Assembly: GCA_039105265.1 (NCBI GenBank)
Contig: JAPFFF010000013.1
Location: 3,410,001-3,474,000 of the forward strand
Direction of reading: 5' to 3'
DNA length: 64,000 nucleotides
Source: Tritrichomonas musculus
Lineage: Eukaryota; Parabasalia; Tritrichomonadida; Tritrichomonadidae
Made by a program: the position numbers and the translations under genes
Shown here: one piece after another, positions 20,680 through 31,257 of the stretch
Layout: each line of letters begins with the position of its first letter
Position numbering within the stretch: the first letter of the stretch is position 1
Notes under the pieces: model-generated
The model's input: only the letters and a program-made list of their open reading frames with translations
Database searches by the model: none
Told to the model about the DNA's origin: nothing

Positions 20680-21054
20680 GACTTGGTCAATGTCTTGGAC
20701 TCAAGGACTAAACCAACCTTGTCAATTTTTTTTCATCTTTTATCTTAACAAAAAATCAACAAAATAGAAATTTTTCTAAATAAAAAGTAATATCTTAAAT
20801 TAGTTATCATGATATATAAATAAGAAAATAAAATTTAATGATAAAATCTTAAAAAAGTTGCACTCAAAACAAAATTTGGAATTTAAAAAATTGATTTTGG
20901 ATGTCACTTTTTCAGAGTTATCTTTAGAAAAAATATACGATAAAATAAGATAAAATTTTTAAACTATAATTGAAATACTTTGTTAGGTCTTTGGAAGTCC
21001 TTGGTCCTTGAAAGTCCTTTGAAAAGTTTTCAAGTCCAGGACATTGACCAAGCC
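20680..21054. mobile_element. MITE with TA target duplication
   Basis: Both ends read G(A/G)CTTGGTCAATGTC(T/C)TGGACT in inverted orientation, with TA on each side (20678-20679 and 21055-21056). 375 bp, non-coding; Tc1/mariner-type by its target. It lies just downstream of the NlpC/P60-like gene and directly abuts the next MITE. Confidence 0.78.
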
Positions 21055-21060
21055 TAATTA

Positions 21061-22254
21061 AGAGGCATGTCAACCAAAATTCTACTCGATAAATTTTTTT
21101 GAAAATGATAATATAAGATTTAAATGATGTATATTAAAACTTTTCCTCTTGAGCAAACGAAAACTTCTATACAGTTTTTAGTTTTCATTCAAATCATCAT
21201 TTTTAACTCAATATCTTCAATTCAAAAAGTAGATATATTCAAATTTGATATATTGAAAAATGAATTCTCTTTCATTTTTGATAAGATCAAGATTGAATAC
21301 CATTTCAATTTGAGAGAATTTTTATTGAATAGCTTTTCAATTTGAGAGATGGTTAATTGAATATTCTTTCAATTTGAGAAGAATAAATAAGTTTTACTTA
21401 TAACTTGGAAACTGAATTATCAAAAATTTATTTTATGATATAAATATACTTAGATATTAATTATAAATTTATAAAAGTAATTATATTTGCATATCACAAA
21501 AAATTTAAAACAAATATTTTAAAATATTTTATTTTGATTTTATAAAGTAGGTAAAATCATTATTTGATTTTTAATAAAGAAGTATATAATTTTTATTAAT
21601 CAACAAAATAAATCTCTGCTCTAATATTCTCAAATATTTATTTAAAATATAATTATTTGAAAAAGTTCGATCGGTAAAAATAAAAAATGATTTATTTCAA
21701 AATTTTTTTTATATAATTTTAAAGTAAAATGAAATGAATTTATCATAAGTTCTATAAATCCTCTAAAAATCATATTTTGAGCACTAATTATAATTTATTT
21801 TTTCAATGAACTATCAATTGAATTGAAAGTATAATATTAGTGTATATTGAAACGTATAAAAGAAAATTCCAATATAATTATTAAAATGGCTGTTTTATTT
21901 TGATTAAAAAATGAAATATGATTAGTATCACAGCTATTTGAAAATAAGACGTTTTATGTTTAGATATTTAAAGAACGTATAGAGTAATCATAAAAACCAT
22001 TAGTAATTTGTTAATATTGTTAAGTTATAAATGTAAAGAATCTTGGATCTTATATTTCTATAGAGTGGATAAAATAAAAAATCAAAATTGATGTTTTTTA
22101 CCTAAAAACTATTAATTTTTATTGTACAAACTAAATAATTGGATTCCAGAGATCATAAATACATTCTTCTTTTTTATATTAATCTTTTATAATTGGACTT
22201 ATCTTATTTTCTACTTTCACTTTTTGAGAGCTCTTTTTTGGTTGATATGCCTCT
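21061..22254. mobile_element. MITE with 8-bp target duplication (hAT-type)
   Basis: The ends are AGAGGCAT(G/A)TCAACCAAAA and its complement. CCTAATTA flanks both sides (21053-21060 and 22255-22262). 1194 bp. The 73-codon frame at 21124-21345 has no recognisable domain and encodes part of a local TTTCAATTTGAGAGA repeat, so it is not called. An 8-bp duplication is typical of hAT elements, but the ends differ from those of the hAT at 7272. A run of 23 T follows at 22269-22291. Confidence 0.78.
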
Positions 22255-22534
22255 CCTAATTATTTTAATTTTTTTTTTTTTTTTTTTTTTTGATTTGCGA
22301 TTGAATCTTAATATTGTTAAAATACCTTTCTATTTTTTTTATAATAAATTTTATAAAATTTTATAATTTTTAATAATTAAACAGATTTAAAGATATTGAG
22401 CATACAAATTTGATAAATTATATTCTCTCAAAAGTGTTAAGTTAATACTTTTAACCAAAAAATCCGTTTTTTAATTATACAAAATCTATTTTTATTTATA
22501 ATGATAGAAAAAAAATCATACATGGTAATTATTC

Positions 22535-23500
22535 TTAATTAGTTTTTGGCTGATCTTCCTGCTTTGGATTTTTATCATGATAATAATAACGAGTACTACG
22601 ATCTGAAGCTAATGTTCCAAGGTGGTTAGCCATTAATAAGTTGCAGTAAAGTGCCTTTTCAGCTGGCTGCTTTTCATAAAATTCAGGACCTTGGAGAACA
22701 GGCAAAAAGTCAATTTCGACAATGCAACCTGGCATACAGAAAACTCTAATGAGCCATTCAAGTGGTTGTGCATAAGTCCAAATAATTCCTGTCCTTCCAA
22801 AAGGAAAAAAGTTTCTGTAACGAAGAGTGACTGGTTGAATTGGTGCATCAGCAATAAAAGCTCCTGTTCTGAAGGAAAGCAAGAAAAATCCTTTTTCAGT
22901 ACGGCCTTCTGGAGCAATTGCAAGTGGCATATCACGTTTTTCACTTAAATATTCCGTAATAACTTTGGATATTCCTACATGCTTTGAACGATCTACAAAA
23001 ACTGAACCACATGATGTTAAAATTTGACCAATTATGGGAACATGCTTTTCTTTATCAAGAACAATAACTTTGAATGGCTGATACATGAAAATTAAAAGAC
23101 CATCGATTAATGTATTATGATTGTATATTATACAGCGTGCATTGGGATCTAATTTTCCATTCTTTTTGATTACAAAACATCCAAGTAGGAAGAAAAGAAA
23201 ACGGAAATATATGCGAGTTATGAAAATTCCTGGTCCAACTGTATATCTGCATATTTTTGGTGAATTACAAAAAAGGATAACTGGTAACTCCATAATTACA
23301 TAAATTATTGTTATTGCTATAGCTAGTAAAAAACGGAGCCATCCAAAAAATACAATGAAAAAAAAAAGCTGTATTAATCGATCTTTCCAAGTTGCAACCC
23401 AAGGTACTGTATTCTCTTTGAATTCTTCTTCAGTAACTGAACTTAATTTTGTTTGGTGAGTATACTTTTCATCATAATGCGGTGTTGAATCCCAAAGCAT
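22535..23500 (-). CDS. Membrane-bound lysophospholipid acyltransferase (PlsC/LPCAT-like)
   Basis: A 321-residue protein. Two hydrophobic stretches (about 45-80 and 92-115) precede the acyltransferase core. Motif I is HNTLID (H-x4-D, about 127-132), motif II is around GSVFVDRS (about 165) and motif III is PEGRTEKG (about 195). This is the glycerophospholipid LPLAT family; the sequence after motif III (FRTGAFIADAPIQPVTLRY) resembles the LPCAT/AGPAT branch. It would transfer an acyl chain from acyl-CoA to a lysophospholipid in the ER membrane. Substrate cannot be read from sequence. Start at 23500 is supported by an initiator-like TCATTT ten bases before it. Confidence 0.9.
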   Translation of the reverse strand: MLWDSTPHYDEKYTHQTKLSSVTEEEFKENTVPWVATWKDRLIQLFFFIVFFGWLRFLLAIAITIIYVIMELPVILFCNSPKICRYTVGPGIFITRIYFRFLFFLLGCFVIKKNGKLDPNARCIIYNHNTLIDGLLIFMYQPFKVIVLDKEKHVPIIGQILTSCGSVFVDRSKHVGISKVITEYLSEKRDMPLAIAPEGRTEKGFFLLSFRTGAFIADAPIQPVTLRYRNFFPFGRTGIIWTYAQPLEWLIRVFCMPGCIVEIDFLPVLQGPEFYEKQPAEKALYCNLLMANHLGTLASDRSTRYYYHDKNPKQEDQPKTN

Positions 23501-23506
23501 TAGTTA

Positions 23507-23512
23507 AAATGA
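23507..23512 (-). promoter_or_regulatory. Initiator-like element before the acyltransferase gene
   Basis: TCATTT on the minus strand, presumed +1 A about 10 bases before the ATG at 23500. It matches TCA(C/T)(A/T). Confidence 0.55.
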
Positions 23513-23809
23513 AATTTCTTCTGGAAAATCGATTCCATTTTATTTTAAAATTTTTTTCAGAAATTTAATTTTTTTATATTTTATTTATTTGAAATATTCA
23601 ATGAATTATTTTGATATACCAGAAAAAATGATTATTTTCAGAATTTATTTGAATAAAAATATAATCGTTTTTCAATTTTGAATGATCAAAATAATTTTTT
23701 TTTTTTTTTTTTACAAAATGATTTCTTTTGGAGAATTTCACTTTTACTAATGTTACAAAAATAAATAATTAGAAATATAACATATCAATATATATATATA
23801 TACTAATTT

Positions 23810-24424
23810 TTAAGACAAGCAATCAGGAAATGGTTCACAACATGGCTCTATTAGTGGTTCATAATCAATATTGGTTAATTCATGAAAATTATTTTCATCT
23901 TTCCTTTTTAGAGAACTTGATGAAGCAATTTTTCTATAAATTTTCCCAAAATTTTCTTTTTTTATTGCTTTTAAATCTTGCAATCTTGCAATCTCCATTG
24001 ATGTAACTTTATTGTGTATAAACATTTTATTTTTAATGCTTTCTGGGCTTGATGATTGTGACAACATCATATTGATTGAAGTTAAATTAACTTCATAGTT
24101 TGGGCCAAATATTGGAATATCATTTCTAATATCTGATATGCTGATGCTATTTTGCAAAACAACCTTTTCCAATAAACTTTGACATTTTTCGTTAATTTTG
24201 AGTCCAAAAATATAATCTCCATTACAAATATTACTTTCACTCATTGTTTTATTGTATGAAAGAATCATCCCTTTTGATATGAACAAAATTTTATTATTTG
24301 CTGAAAAAACTGGAATCTTATTAATTATTGAGATTTTTTGATGAACAAAAACACGAATATTCCGTACAATCTTGTTAGGAATACATAACTTAACGATGAT
24401 TGTATTTGAGGAAACATGACTCAT
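23810..24424 (-). CDS. Trichomonad orphan with ubiquitin-like N-terminal fold
   Basis: A 204-residue protein. Residues 8-75 alternate short strands and end in LFISKGMILSYNKTMSESNICNGDYIF, which recalls the ubiquitin-like segment (L-x-F-x-G-K-x-L, then I-x-x-G-D-x-I). The middle is polar, with the MEIARLQDLKAIKKENFGKIYRKI helix at about 142-165, and the C-terminus is Pro/Cys-rich. No catalytic motif is seen. Function unknown; a ubiquitin-like interaction module is inference. The start is supported by a TCACA initiator-like motif about 20 bases upstream. Confidence 0.65.
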   Translation of the reverse strand: MSHVSSNTIIVKLCIPNKIVRNIRVFVHQKISIINKIPVFSANNKILFISKGMILSYNKTMSESNICNGDYIFGLKINEKCQSLLEKVVLQNSISISDIRNDIPIFGPNYEVNLTSINMMLSQSSSPESIKNKMFIHNKVTSMEIARLQDLKAIKKENFGKIYRKIASSSSLKRKDENNFHELTNIDYEPLIEPCCEPFPDCLS

Positions 24425-24439
24425 ATTCGCAAGAATAAT

Positions 24440-24444
24440 TGTGA
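24440..24444 (-). promoter_or_regulatory. Initiator-like element before the ubiquitin-like orphan
   Basis: TCACA on the minus strand, about 16-20 bases before the ATG at 24424; it fits TCA(C/T)(A/T). Confidence 0.45.
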
Positions 24445-24929
24445 TTTATAATTATCTTTTTAATATAAAAAAAATTAAACTGACACACATTTTTTATCAA
24501 ATTTGTATTTTCAGCACGAATTCAATTTTCTTAGAAAAAAAAAATCTCTGAAATTGAATGTATGCAAACTCAATATTTTTTTTTTTATTTTTTAATATAT
24601 TATATGAATAAGGAATATTATTTAAAATAAGGTTCCGTCATTTATAAAATCAAAAAATTCAAAATAACAATTTTTTTGCCCAAATATTTTTTTATAGAAA
24701 ATAAAATGCGATTATCTAATTCACATTTGATGATTTGGATTTTTAATTAGTAAATTATATATAGCTATGAATTATCTATCTAAATATAAAATAGCAGGAA
24801 AAAGTTTTGGATGGCCAAAACATGTATAGTCTTCATTTTGAATTCTTATTAATTTTTCACAAATTTTGAATAAGAAATAAATTGAATTTTAATCAATCAA
24901 AAAAATAAATATAAATGTATTTTATATAT

Positions 24930-25462
24930 TATTACATTTCACAAACATAAGAGAATATATATAAAAAACCAAATCAAAGAATCCATTAATTAAAAAAAAT
25001 TTTCTCTTAATTTTTTAACACCAGTAATTTTAATATATAATACTATTAAAGCATCTCAATGAATAATTAATAATTTCTTTAAATTTTTTTTGAATTTTTT
25101 TTATCGATATTTATATTATATATAAATGTGATATATATATTTATATATATAACATGCAGTTAAGAAAAATCGAACAAAATATATCATCATTTATCGAAAT
25201 TTTTATGGCATCATTTTTGTATTTTATACAAGTTACATAACAGAGATAACTACAATTTATACTGTTTAAATAGTTAAGTAAATGAATATTTTATAAGTTG
25301 AGGAAATGTATAGTCATTTTATTGTTTATTTAAAAAGTTATGTCCAAAACAAAAATCATCAAAATTATTGATGCCAAAAAATTAATAGAAAATTCATCAT
25401 GATTAATGAATTCTTTGATTTGGTTTTTACATATATATTCTTTTATGTTTGTGAAATACAAT
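24930..25462. mobile_element. MITE with about 55-bp inverted ends
   Basis: ATTTCACAAACATAAGAGAA at the left (from about 24936) is mirrored at the right (about 25407-25456), and the match continues through AAAAACCAAATCAAAGAAT on both arms. About 530 bp, non-coding. The exact borders and target duplication could not be fixed in this AT-rich context. Confidence 0.72.
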
Positions 25463-25658
25463 ACCGTAATTAAAATAATCTCAGACATAAAGAAAAATTC
25501 TCAGACATTTTTGAGAAAACTCACTGAAAGACTTTCAATTTTTTTCAAAAAACTTTCAAAATTCCTACTTTTTCAATGAAAAATAAAAAGGTCAAATAAC
25601 CCTGTTCAAATGGGATTTTTTTGATTTTTGGGATGAGCATTTTTTTGGAATTTAGGAT

Positions 25659-25706
<48 letters not shown>

Positions 25707-26597
25707 CAATTATTTGACCTTTTTTGATTGTATATTGTTATCAAATATTGACCAAATAAGTTTTCAATGGTATATTTAAAAAACTCTATGTCTAGCCATT
25801 AGAAAAAATAAGAGAAATCAAATATTACCCATAAAACTATTTGTTAATTCTGATTATATTTTTTTAAAAAATGAATTATATAATGTTTTAAATAGAAAAA
25901 ATCATAATGTTAGATGTTTTGAAAATTAAATAATTTGATGTTATAATGATTCTAAATATGAATTATTCAAAAAACAATCCCTTTCAATCTTCACAATTCT
26001 TTCAAAAATATCCCAAACAAAGTTTATCAAAACAATTCAAAAAGTTTCGAAAATCCAACTGGGATTTGTAAACTAATCAAAAAAATCCCTTTGGGATTCA
26101 TAAACCATTCAAAATATCCCACAGGGATCGGTTATCCCACTTTTATCCCAGATTGAATACGAATACGTTATATTATTTGGGAAATGTGATATAAAATATA
26201 AAACATAGGACGATTATATTTATTTTATTGATTGATAAAAAAAATAAATTTATTTCCTATTCAAAATTTGCGATAAATTGAATAAAAATTCAAAATGAGA
26301 CAGCTTCACCTAAGGAGGTAGTTTATAAAGTCTCTGATAAAGTTATGATTATTATTTTTTGTATATGAATATATCTCTAAATTTGCAATACAATTCTATA
26401 AAATAAAAAAGAAATAAAGATTTTTTATAAATCAATTTTTTCCACTATTTTTTTGATAAAATAACGGTTTTCATTTTTTTTAAGAAACAGTCTAAATCGT
26501 TAAAAAAAAAAAGCGTCAATTACATCGAATTCGCCAAATTCCTTATATATTTTTAAATATTATATTATAATAAATAAATAAATAAAAAAAGTATTTT
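25463..26597. other. Spacer with A43 tract and repeated TCCC-N3-GGGA palindromes
   Basis: No gene. GGTCAAATAA near 25593 is mirrored near 25708 around a tract of 43 A (25663-25705). Between about 26040 and 26160 three imperfect palindromes share the pattern (A)ATCCC-N3-GGGAT, spaced by TAAACNNTTCAAAA-like sequence. These look like remains of short repeats; no family recognised. Confidence 0.55.
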
Positions 26598-27536
26598 TTA
26601 TTCGAAATCTTCATCTAATGCTATTTGATCTTCATTATTTTTCATTCCTTGAGTAACTATCATATGTTGCATTTCTATCCATTCATGATCAAGAACATTA
26701 TTGAAAAATGGACTTTCCAACACTTCTTTTGCGGTCAGCCTTTGTTCTGGATAAAATTTCATCATATTTTTGATTAAGTCTTTACCGCTTTCATCAAATT
26801 GTGGTCCAAATTTTTTATTATATTTAAATAAAATGGATTTGGCTTCATCATACATAACTTTCTTGTATGAGGAAAAATTTAAAACTAATTCACCTGTAAT
26901 TAGATAATAAAAAGTGGCCCCAAGTGACCAAATATCGATTGGAAATGAATGAGGCTCTGGAGGGTCAGCTAAAAGTTCCGGGGGATTGTAAATTGTTGTA
27001 CCTGAAGGAAGAGAAATAATACATTTGGACATATCTTCTTCTTTGAAATGATATGCCGAACCAAAGTCGATAATGCGGATTTCTGGATTATATTTATCAT
27101 CTTTCATTAATACAAAATTTTCTGGTTTGATATCTCCATGCAATACACGCATATCATGCAAATAACAAACACCTAACGACATTTGATACATAATTTTATA
27201 AATAGTTTCAAGGTCTTTAATTTTTTCGTGTACACCAGCTAGACTGCACAAACCTAGCTGCATTTCTAAAAGTCGGTAACTGTCTCTTCTATGTGTGAAA
27301 TTTGAAATGATTGGCGACATAACGAAAGGATGTTTAAGTGAAGATTGAATTGTACATTCATTTTCCGCATTTTTAATGAAATCAGGAGATGTTAAAGGAA
27401 TAAATTTTAATATTACCTTTTCACCAGTTTTAGTTTTAGTAGCTTGATGAACACATGAATTATTCGTAGTAGATATTGGCCTTGCCACATCCGTAAGGGC
27501 ATATTGGCCGCATTTACGGGGAGGAAGATTGAACAT
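26598..27536 (-). CDS. Divergent serine/threonine protein kinase
   Basis: A 312-residue kinase domain with little else. The glycine loop is degenerate (around STTNNSCVHQA). The ATP Lys is in VILKFIPL (about 50). The catalytic loop is HGDIKPEN (about 129): the Asp is kept but the preceding Arg is Gly, so it is a non-RD kinase. The metal motif is IIDFGSA (about 154) and the activation segment ends YNPPELL. DIWSLGATFYYLITGE and the RLTAKEVLESPFF end are typical of CAMK/other-group kinases. It should be active by its K/D/D residues, but without activation-loop control of the RD type. The start is at the first ATG of the frame. Confidence 0.9.
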   Translation of the reverse strand: MFNLPPRKCGQYALTDVARPISTTNNSCVHQATKTKTGEKVILKFIPLTSPDFIKNAENECTIQSSLKHPFVMSPIISNFTHRRDSYRLLEMQLGLCSLAGVHEKIKDLETIYKIMYQMSLGVCYLHDMRVLHGDIKPENFVLMKDDKYNPEIRIIDFGSAYHFKEEDMSKCIISLPSGTTIYNPPELLADPPEPHSFPIDIWSLGATFYYLITGELVLNFSSYKKVMYDEAKSILFKYNKKFGPQFDESGKDLIKNMMKFYPEQRLTAKEVLESPFFNNVLDHEWIEMQHMIVTQGMKNNEDQIALDEDFE

Positions 27537-27763
27537 TTCTGACTCTTTTTATAATTGACCTTAAATTCATAATAAAGGCCAATTCTTGAATTATAAATTT
27601 TTACAGTTGTTTATCGACTTATATTAAACAATTATATCTCAACAATATATTTATTTTATTTGTTTTAAAATATATATTATGTTTAGTCACATTTTATTTA
27701 TATTTATATTATAAATATAATAAGATATTTTGAAAATAAAATCTGAATATTTGGGAAGAGGTA

Positions 27764-28170
27764 AACTGAAACTAAAAACTCAGTACAGCCAAATAAATTC
27801 TCAAAAAATAACTTTTTCAATATTTTTATTGAAAAAGCAAATTTATTTTTATTTTTAATTAATCCTCAACAAATAGGATAAGTCTTTAATTCAGGCCTTT
27901 CTCGCAATGAACAAATAGCCGAACTGCTTAAGGATGGTCAAGGTAGAAATGATATCATGAAAATGATGAAAGGTGAAATTGGCTATAAATATTTACCTCC
28001 AGAACATTTCCCATTAATTTCAGATTTACAAATCAAAAAAGGATGAACTTTTGTTATTCTATTTTATTACACAAAAATGAACTACCTTTTATATGCTTCT
28101 CAGACGAATCGCGTTTTGGTCTGCTTTTTATTTTTAGAGAATCACGGGCAATGTATTAATCATTTACTTC

Positions 28171-28203
<33 letters not shown>

Positions 28204-28796
28204 ATGTAAGTGACGAAGAGATAGAAGCATTATTTACAAAATTAAAAAATGAAGGAATTATTAGACCTCTGGACATCAAACGACCATTTAATTTTTTATT
28301 TTTCACTTTTTGATTGAAAAATTTTGATATTTTTTAATAATAATTATATTATAATAATCTACAAATGAATGCAGATTAGAAAATAGTAAAATTATAAACA
28401 AATATGAGGAAAATTAAAAACTGCTTTTTCGAAACGATCAAAATTCACCTTTATAAACGCAATGAAGGCCAAAATAAATCAACATTTTATCAAAATCTAG
28501 CGCCAAAATCTTTATAATAATTTGATATTTTAATACATGCATGAATCTTGATCTATGTTTAGAATATCAAGATTTTTTAACAGAGATTGCGTCATGCCCA
28601 GAGGTCTGAATTATTTTAGAAGAAATTGAGATTATAAAAAAGAAAATTGAATAAAAATTTTTTTTATTTCAACTTTTTAATAAGACCAAAATCTAATTAC
28701 AGCTTATTTTCACTTTTTGATTAGTACGATATATTTATTTAATTGAATTTACAACTTTTTGAAAATTTTGGCTGTACTTAGATTTTAATTTCAGTT
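27764..28796. mobile_element. TA-flanked DNA element with coding relic
   Basis: The ends are AACTGAAA(C/T)TAAAA and so on, about 30 bp, inverted, with TA on both sides (27762-27763 and 28797-28798). 1033 bp. It contains a short relic frame and an A28 tract (28171-28198). By its TA target and length it looks like a shortened Tc1/mariner-type element, probably once autonomous. Confidence 0.7.
27882..28046 (+). pseudogene. Short helix-turn-helix-like coding relic in the TA element
   Basis: A 54-codon frame reads SGLSRNEQIAELLKDGQGRNDIMKMM followed by GEIGYKYLPPEHFPLISDL, bounded by stops. The first part resembles a transposase helix-turn-helix. A further piece (SDEEIEALFTKLKNEGIIRPLD, about 28208-28275) lies beyond the A28 tract. 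Too short for a family call. Confidence 0.4.
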
Positions 28797-29274
28797 TATA
28801 GAATTAAACTTTTTCAACGGGTTTTATTAAAATTTAAAGCATCGGTATCCTATAAATATAAATAATAATAATTTCATAATTATATTTAATTCATATTTTA
28901 AATATTAATTTTTATAAATAAGCATTTTTATCATTAATAAACCTCTTTATAAATATCATTTCTTGATTAAACTTCTTTTTATGAAAGAATTTCGATAAAA
29001 AAAAGAAATGCAAAATGAAAAATATGAATTTTTAAAAAATCATAAACAAAATTCTGTTGCGAAAGTGGAAAAAAAATCAAAAAGTTAGGTGATAATAAAT
29101 TTTGAAAATTTTGGTGGTTACATTTTCTTTTATGAAAGTGGAACAACTGTAAAAGTCTTCAAGAAAGTTCTAATAATTTATTCAGCCATCATGAAAAAAG
29201 TAAAATTATATACAATTCAATCTGTTTTAATAATCAAATAAATAAAAAAAAAAACATTCATTGAAAACGACAGT
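28797..29274. other. AT-rich spacer, no gene seen
   Basis: About 480 bases between the TA element and the 3' end of the C2 gene, with no coding or structural signal. Confidence 0.6.
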
Positions 29275-31026
29275 TTATTTTTGAGTTGATTCTACTTCAT
29301 CAAGTAAAATTTCATCATCAGAGCTTGGCAATGAAATATCATCTGATTTGCCATCTAAGAATTGAGGCATCACCCAATTATTTCTAAATAGAGCCTCAAT
29401 TGCCACATCCAACTTTTTCTTCTTAGTAAAGCAGTACCTCATTGGAACAACATTCCAAGAATCTTCAATGAATTCGAATCTCATGAAAATTCCGCAGTAA
29501 CTTTTGTGCAAATCTACATAAATGGGACTTCTAAACAGCAAAACTTCTCTTTCATTATCATCATCTACATGTGATGTGATATGAAAAATACCAGGTGGTT
29601 TTGCTGACTCAAGCGTTGACATGCATTTTATGTTAAAAATGACAATCTTGTCAATTCCAATTTCATCCAAATTTAAATCAACATACGTGTGCCATTCAAA
29701 TGGCAGAGTGTCCTTTTCAAATAATGAGCGAAAATGAAAAAATGGCTTCTTTTTAAGTTGCTTTGAAATTTCAGAACATAATTGGCCAGTATTCACATCA
29801 AAGATTTTAAAAAATGGCTTCCAATAGTGCGTGTATGAACCTTGGCCAGTTGAATGCGTTGTCGATCCATTGATGTAAATTCGAATTTTTGGACGATAGG
29901 GCTGATTGAATTCAGAAAAAATTTTTACCAAAGAAACTTTTTCTGAATGAGGCAACACAAAAGTTTTCATCAAATGGGCATCATTCAAATATTCAATTTC
30001 ACTTTGTGCAACTTCAATAATACTTGACTGAAAAGGAATTTCAGAACATATTTGGTCATTATAATCACTTTTTGAATCAAAATTATGAGTTGTTAATTGT
30101 TGAAATGGACAGAATTCAAAAACTCTTTTAATCAACTTTTTCTCAGTGAATAAAAAAAATGGAGCACAATATCTTTTGTTTGGTTCAACTCTAATGTCAA
30201 CCGTTTTAACCGTTCCTATCAAATTTTTTTCTTTTTTAGGCGAAATGAAATATTTGTCATCCAAATATTCTTTCGTTCCTTTTTTCTCCGCAATAAAATT
30301 CAATGTGACAATTCCTGAATAGTTTTTGACATTTACAATGAAAAAATCAAAGAGACCGTTTATTCTCTTTAAGAAAAAAGTTCGAATGGGAGTAAAACCT
30401 GTTGGTCCAAGAAAAGTACGGTTAGATGAAGAGTAACCGACTGATTCCCATGAATGTGAATTATTTAAATTGAAAAAATATCCGTTTTTTGTATTTTTTT
30501 CTTTTATTGCATATGTTTGTAATAACTCAATCTCGATGTTGTTATCAATTCCTTGTATCGTTGGAGTAAATGTGGCCCATAAATGAATAAATGGCTTTGA
30601 AACATCTTTGAATTGAATAGGACGATATGATTTGGGTATGAATAAAAATGATAATGATAATTTTGCATTTGGTGAACTACAAGAGGTTATGGGGAATTCA
30701 CATTTGATACATTCATATGGTATTTTTAATATATTGTTGCCTGGCGATTCATACAAAAATTTAGAAAAGTTGATATTTACTTCCCCAAGAAAAATATCTT
30801 TTGAAAGCAATTGAGAACTATAAAGTTTAAAATAAAGGGTACAGCATCTAAATAAATCAACATCAAATGAACAATTCCAATTTGGATTTCTCGTATTTTC
30901 ACTGTTTTTAAATGAGCCATAAAAATAGTTACATGATGAAGTTGATAAACATAATATTTTTGTTTTTCTTTCTTTTTTCGTTGGAACTGGAAGATTTTCT
31001 GCTGTAATAATATTGACTTTTATCAT
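29275..31026 (-). CDS. C2-domain protein, trichomonad-specific C-terminus
   Basis: A 583-residue protein from the ATG at 31026. An in-frame ATG seven codons upstream (31047) would add IFNFFK, but the C2 strand starts directly at MIKVNIITAENLPVP, so the inner ATG is preferred. Residues 1-125 are a C2 domain: the first strand ends in NLP, RNPNWNCSFDVDLF is the central strand with N-P-x-W, and KDIFLGEVNINFSKF is the penultimate strand. C2 domains bind membranes or partners, often with calcium; the loop acidic residues here are sparse, so calcium binding is doubtful. The remaining 450 residues are beta-rich with no recognised family; two stretches near 150 and 390 resemble each other weakly (paired C2-like sandwiches are possible). 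The acidic C-terminus is DDISLPSSDDEILLDEVE. Confidence 0.8.
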   Translation of the reverse strand: MIKVNIITAENLPVPTKKERKTKILCLSTSSCNYFYGSFKNSENTRNPNWNCSFDVDLFRCCTLYFKLYSSQLLSKDIFLGEVNINFSKFLYESPGNNILKIPYECIKCEFPITSCSSPNAKLSLSFLFIPKSYRPIQFKDVSKPFIHLWATFTPTIQGIDNNIEIELLQTYAIKEKNTKNGYFFNLNNSHSWESVGYSSSNRTFLGPTGFTPIRTFFLKRINGLFDFFIVNVKNYSGIVTLNFIAEKKGTKEYLDDKYFISPKKEKNLIGTVKTVDIRVEPNKRYCAPFFLFTEKKLIKRVFEFCPFQQLTTHNFDSKSDYNDQICSEIPFQSSIIEVAQSEIEYLNDAHLMKTFVLPHSEKVSLVKIFSEFNQPYRPKIRIYINGSTTHSTGQGSYTHYWKPFFKIFDVNTGQLCSEISKQLKKKPFFHFRSLFEKDTLPFEWHTYVDLNLDEIGIDKIVIFNIKCMSTLESAKPPGIFHITSHVDDDNEREVLLFRSPIYVDLHKSYCGIFMRFEFIEDSWNVVPMRYCFTKKKKLDVAIEALFRNNWVMPQFLDGKSDDISLPSSDDEILLDEVESTQK

Positions 31027-31257
31027 TTTAAAAAAATTGAATATCATTTCAAATTTTCAAAGATTATCTCTTTAGAATTTTCCGAAGAGCCATTGAATTA
31101 TTTATACAAAAATTAACTATGTTTTTTATATCAAATCACTAAACTTTTCTCATGTAAAAGTATATATTGCGACTATAATGCTTGAATAATTACATAATAT
31201 AAATGATTTAATAAAAATATTAAGAATAATTAAACAATATTTATAATAGCATGTTTA

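Noticed and set aside
28077-28313. 78-codon frame across an A28 tract
   Set aside because: The Lys run is produced by the homopolymer; only the last third resembles coding sequence, so it is described with the TA element relic.
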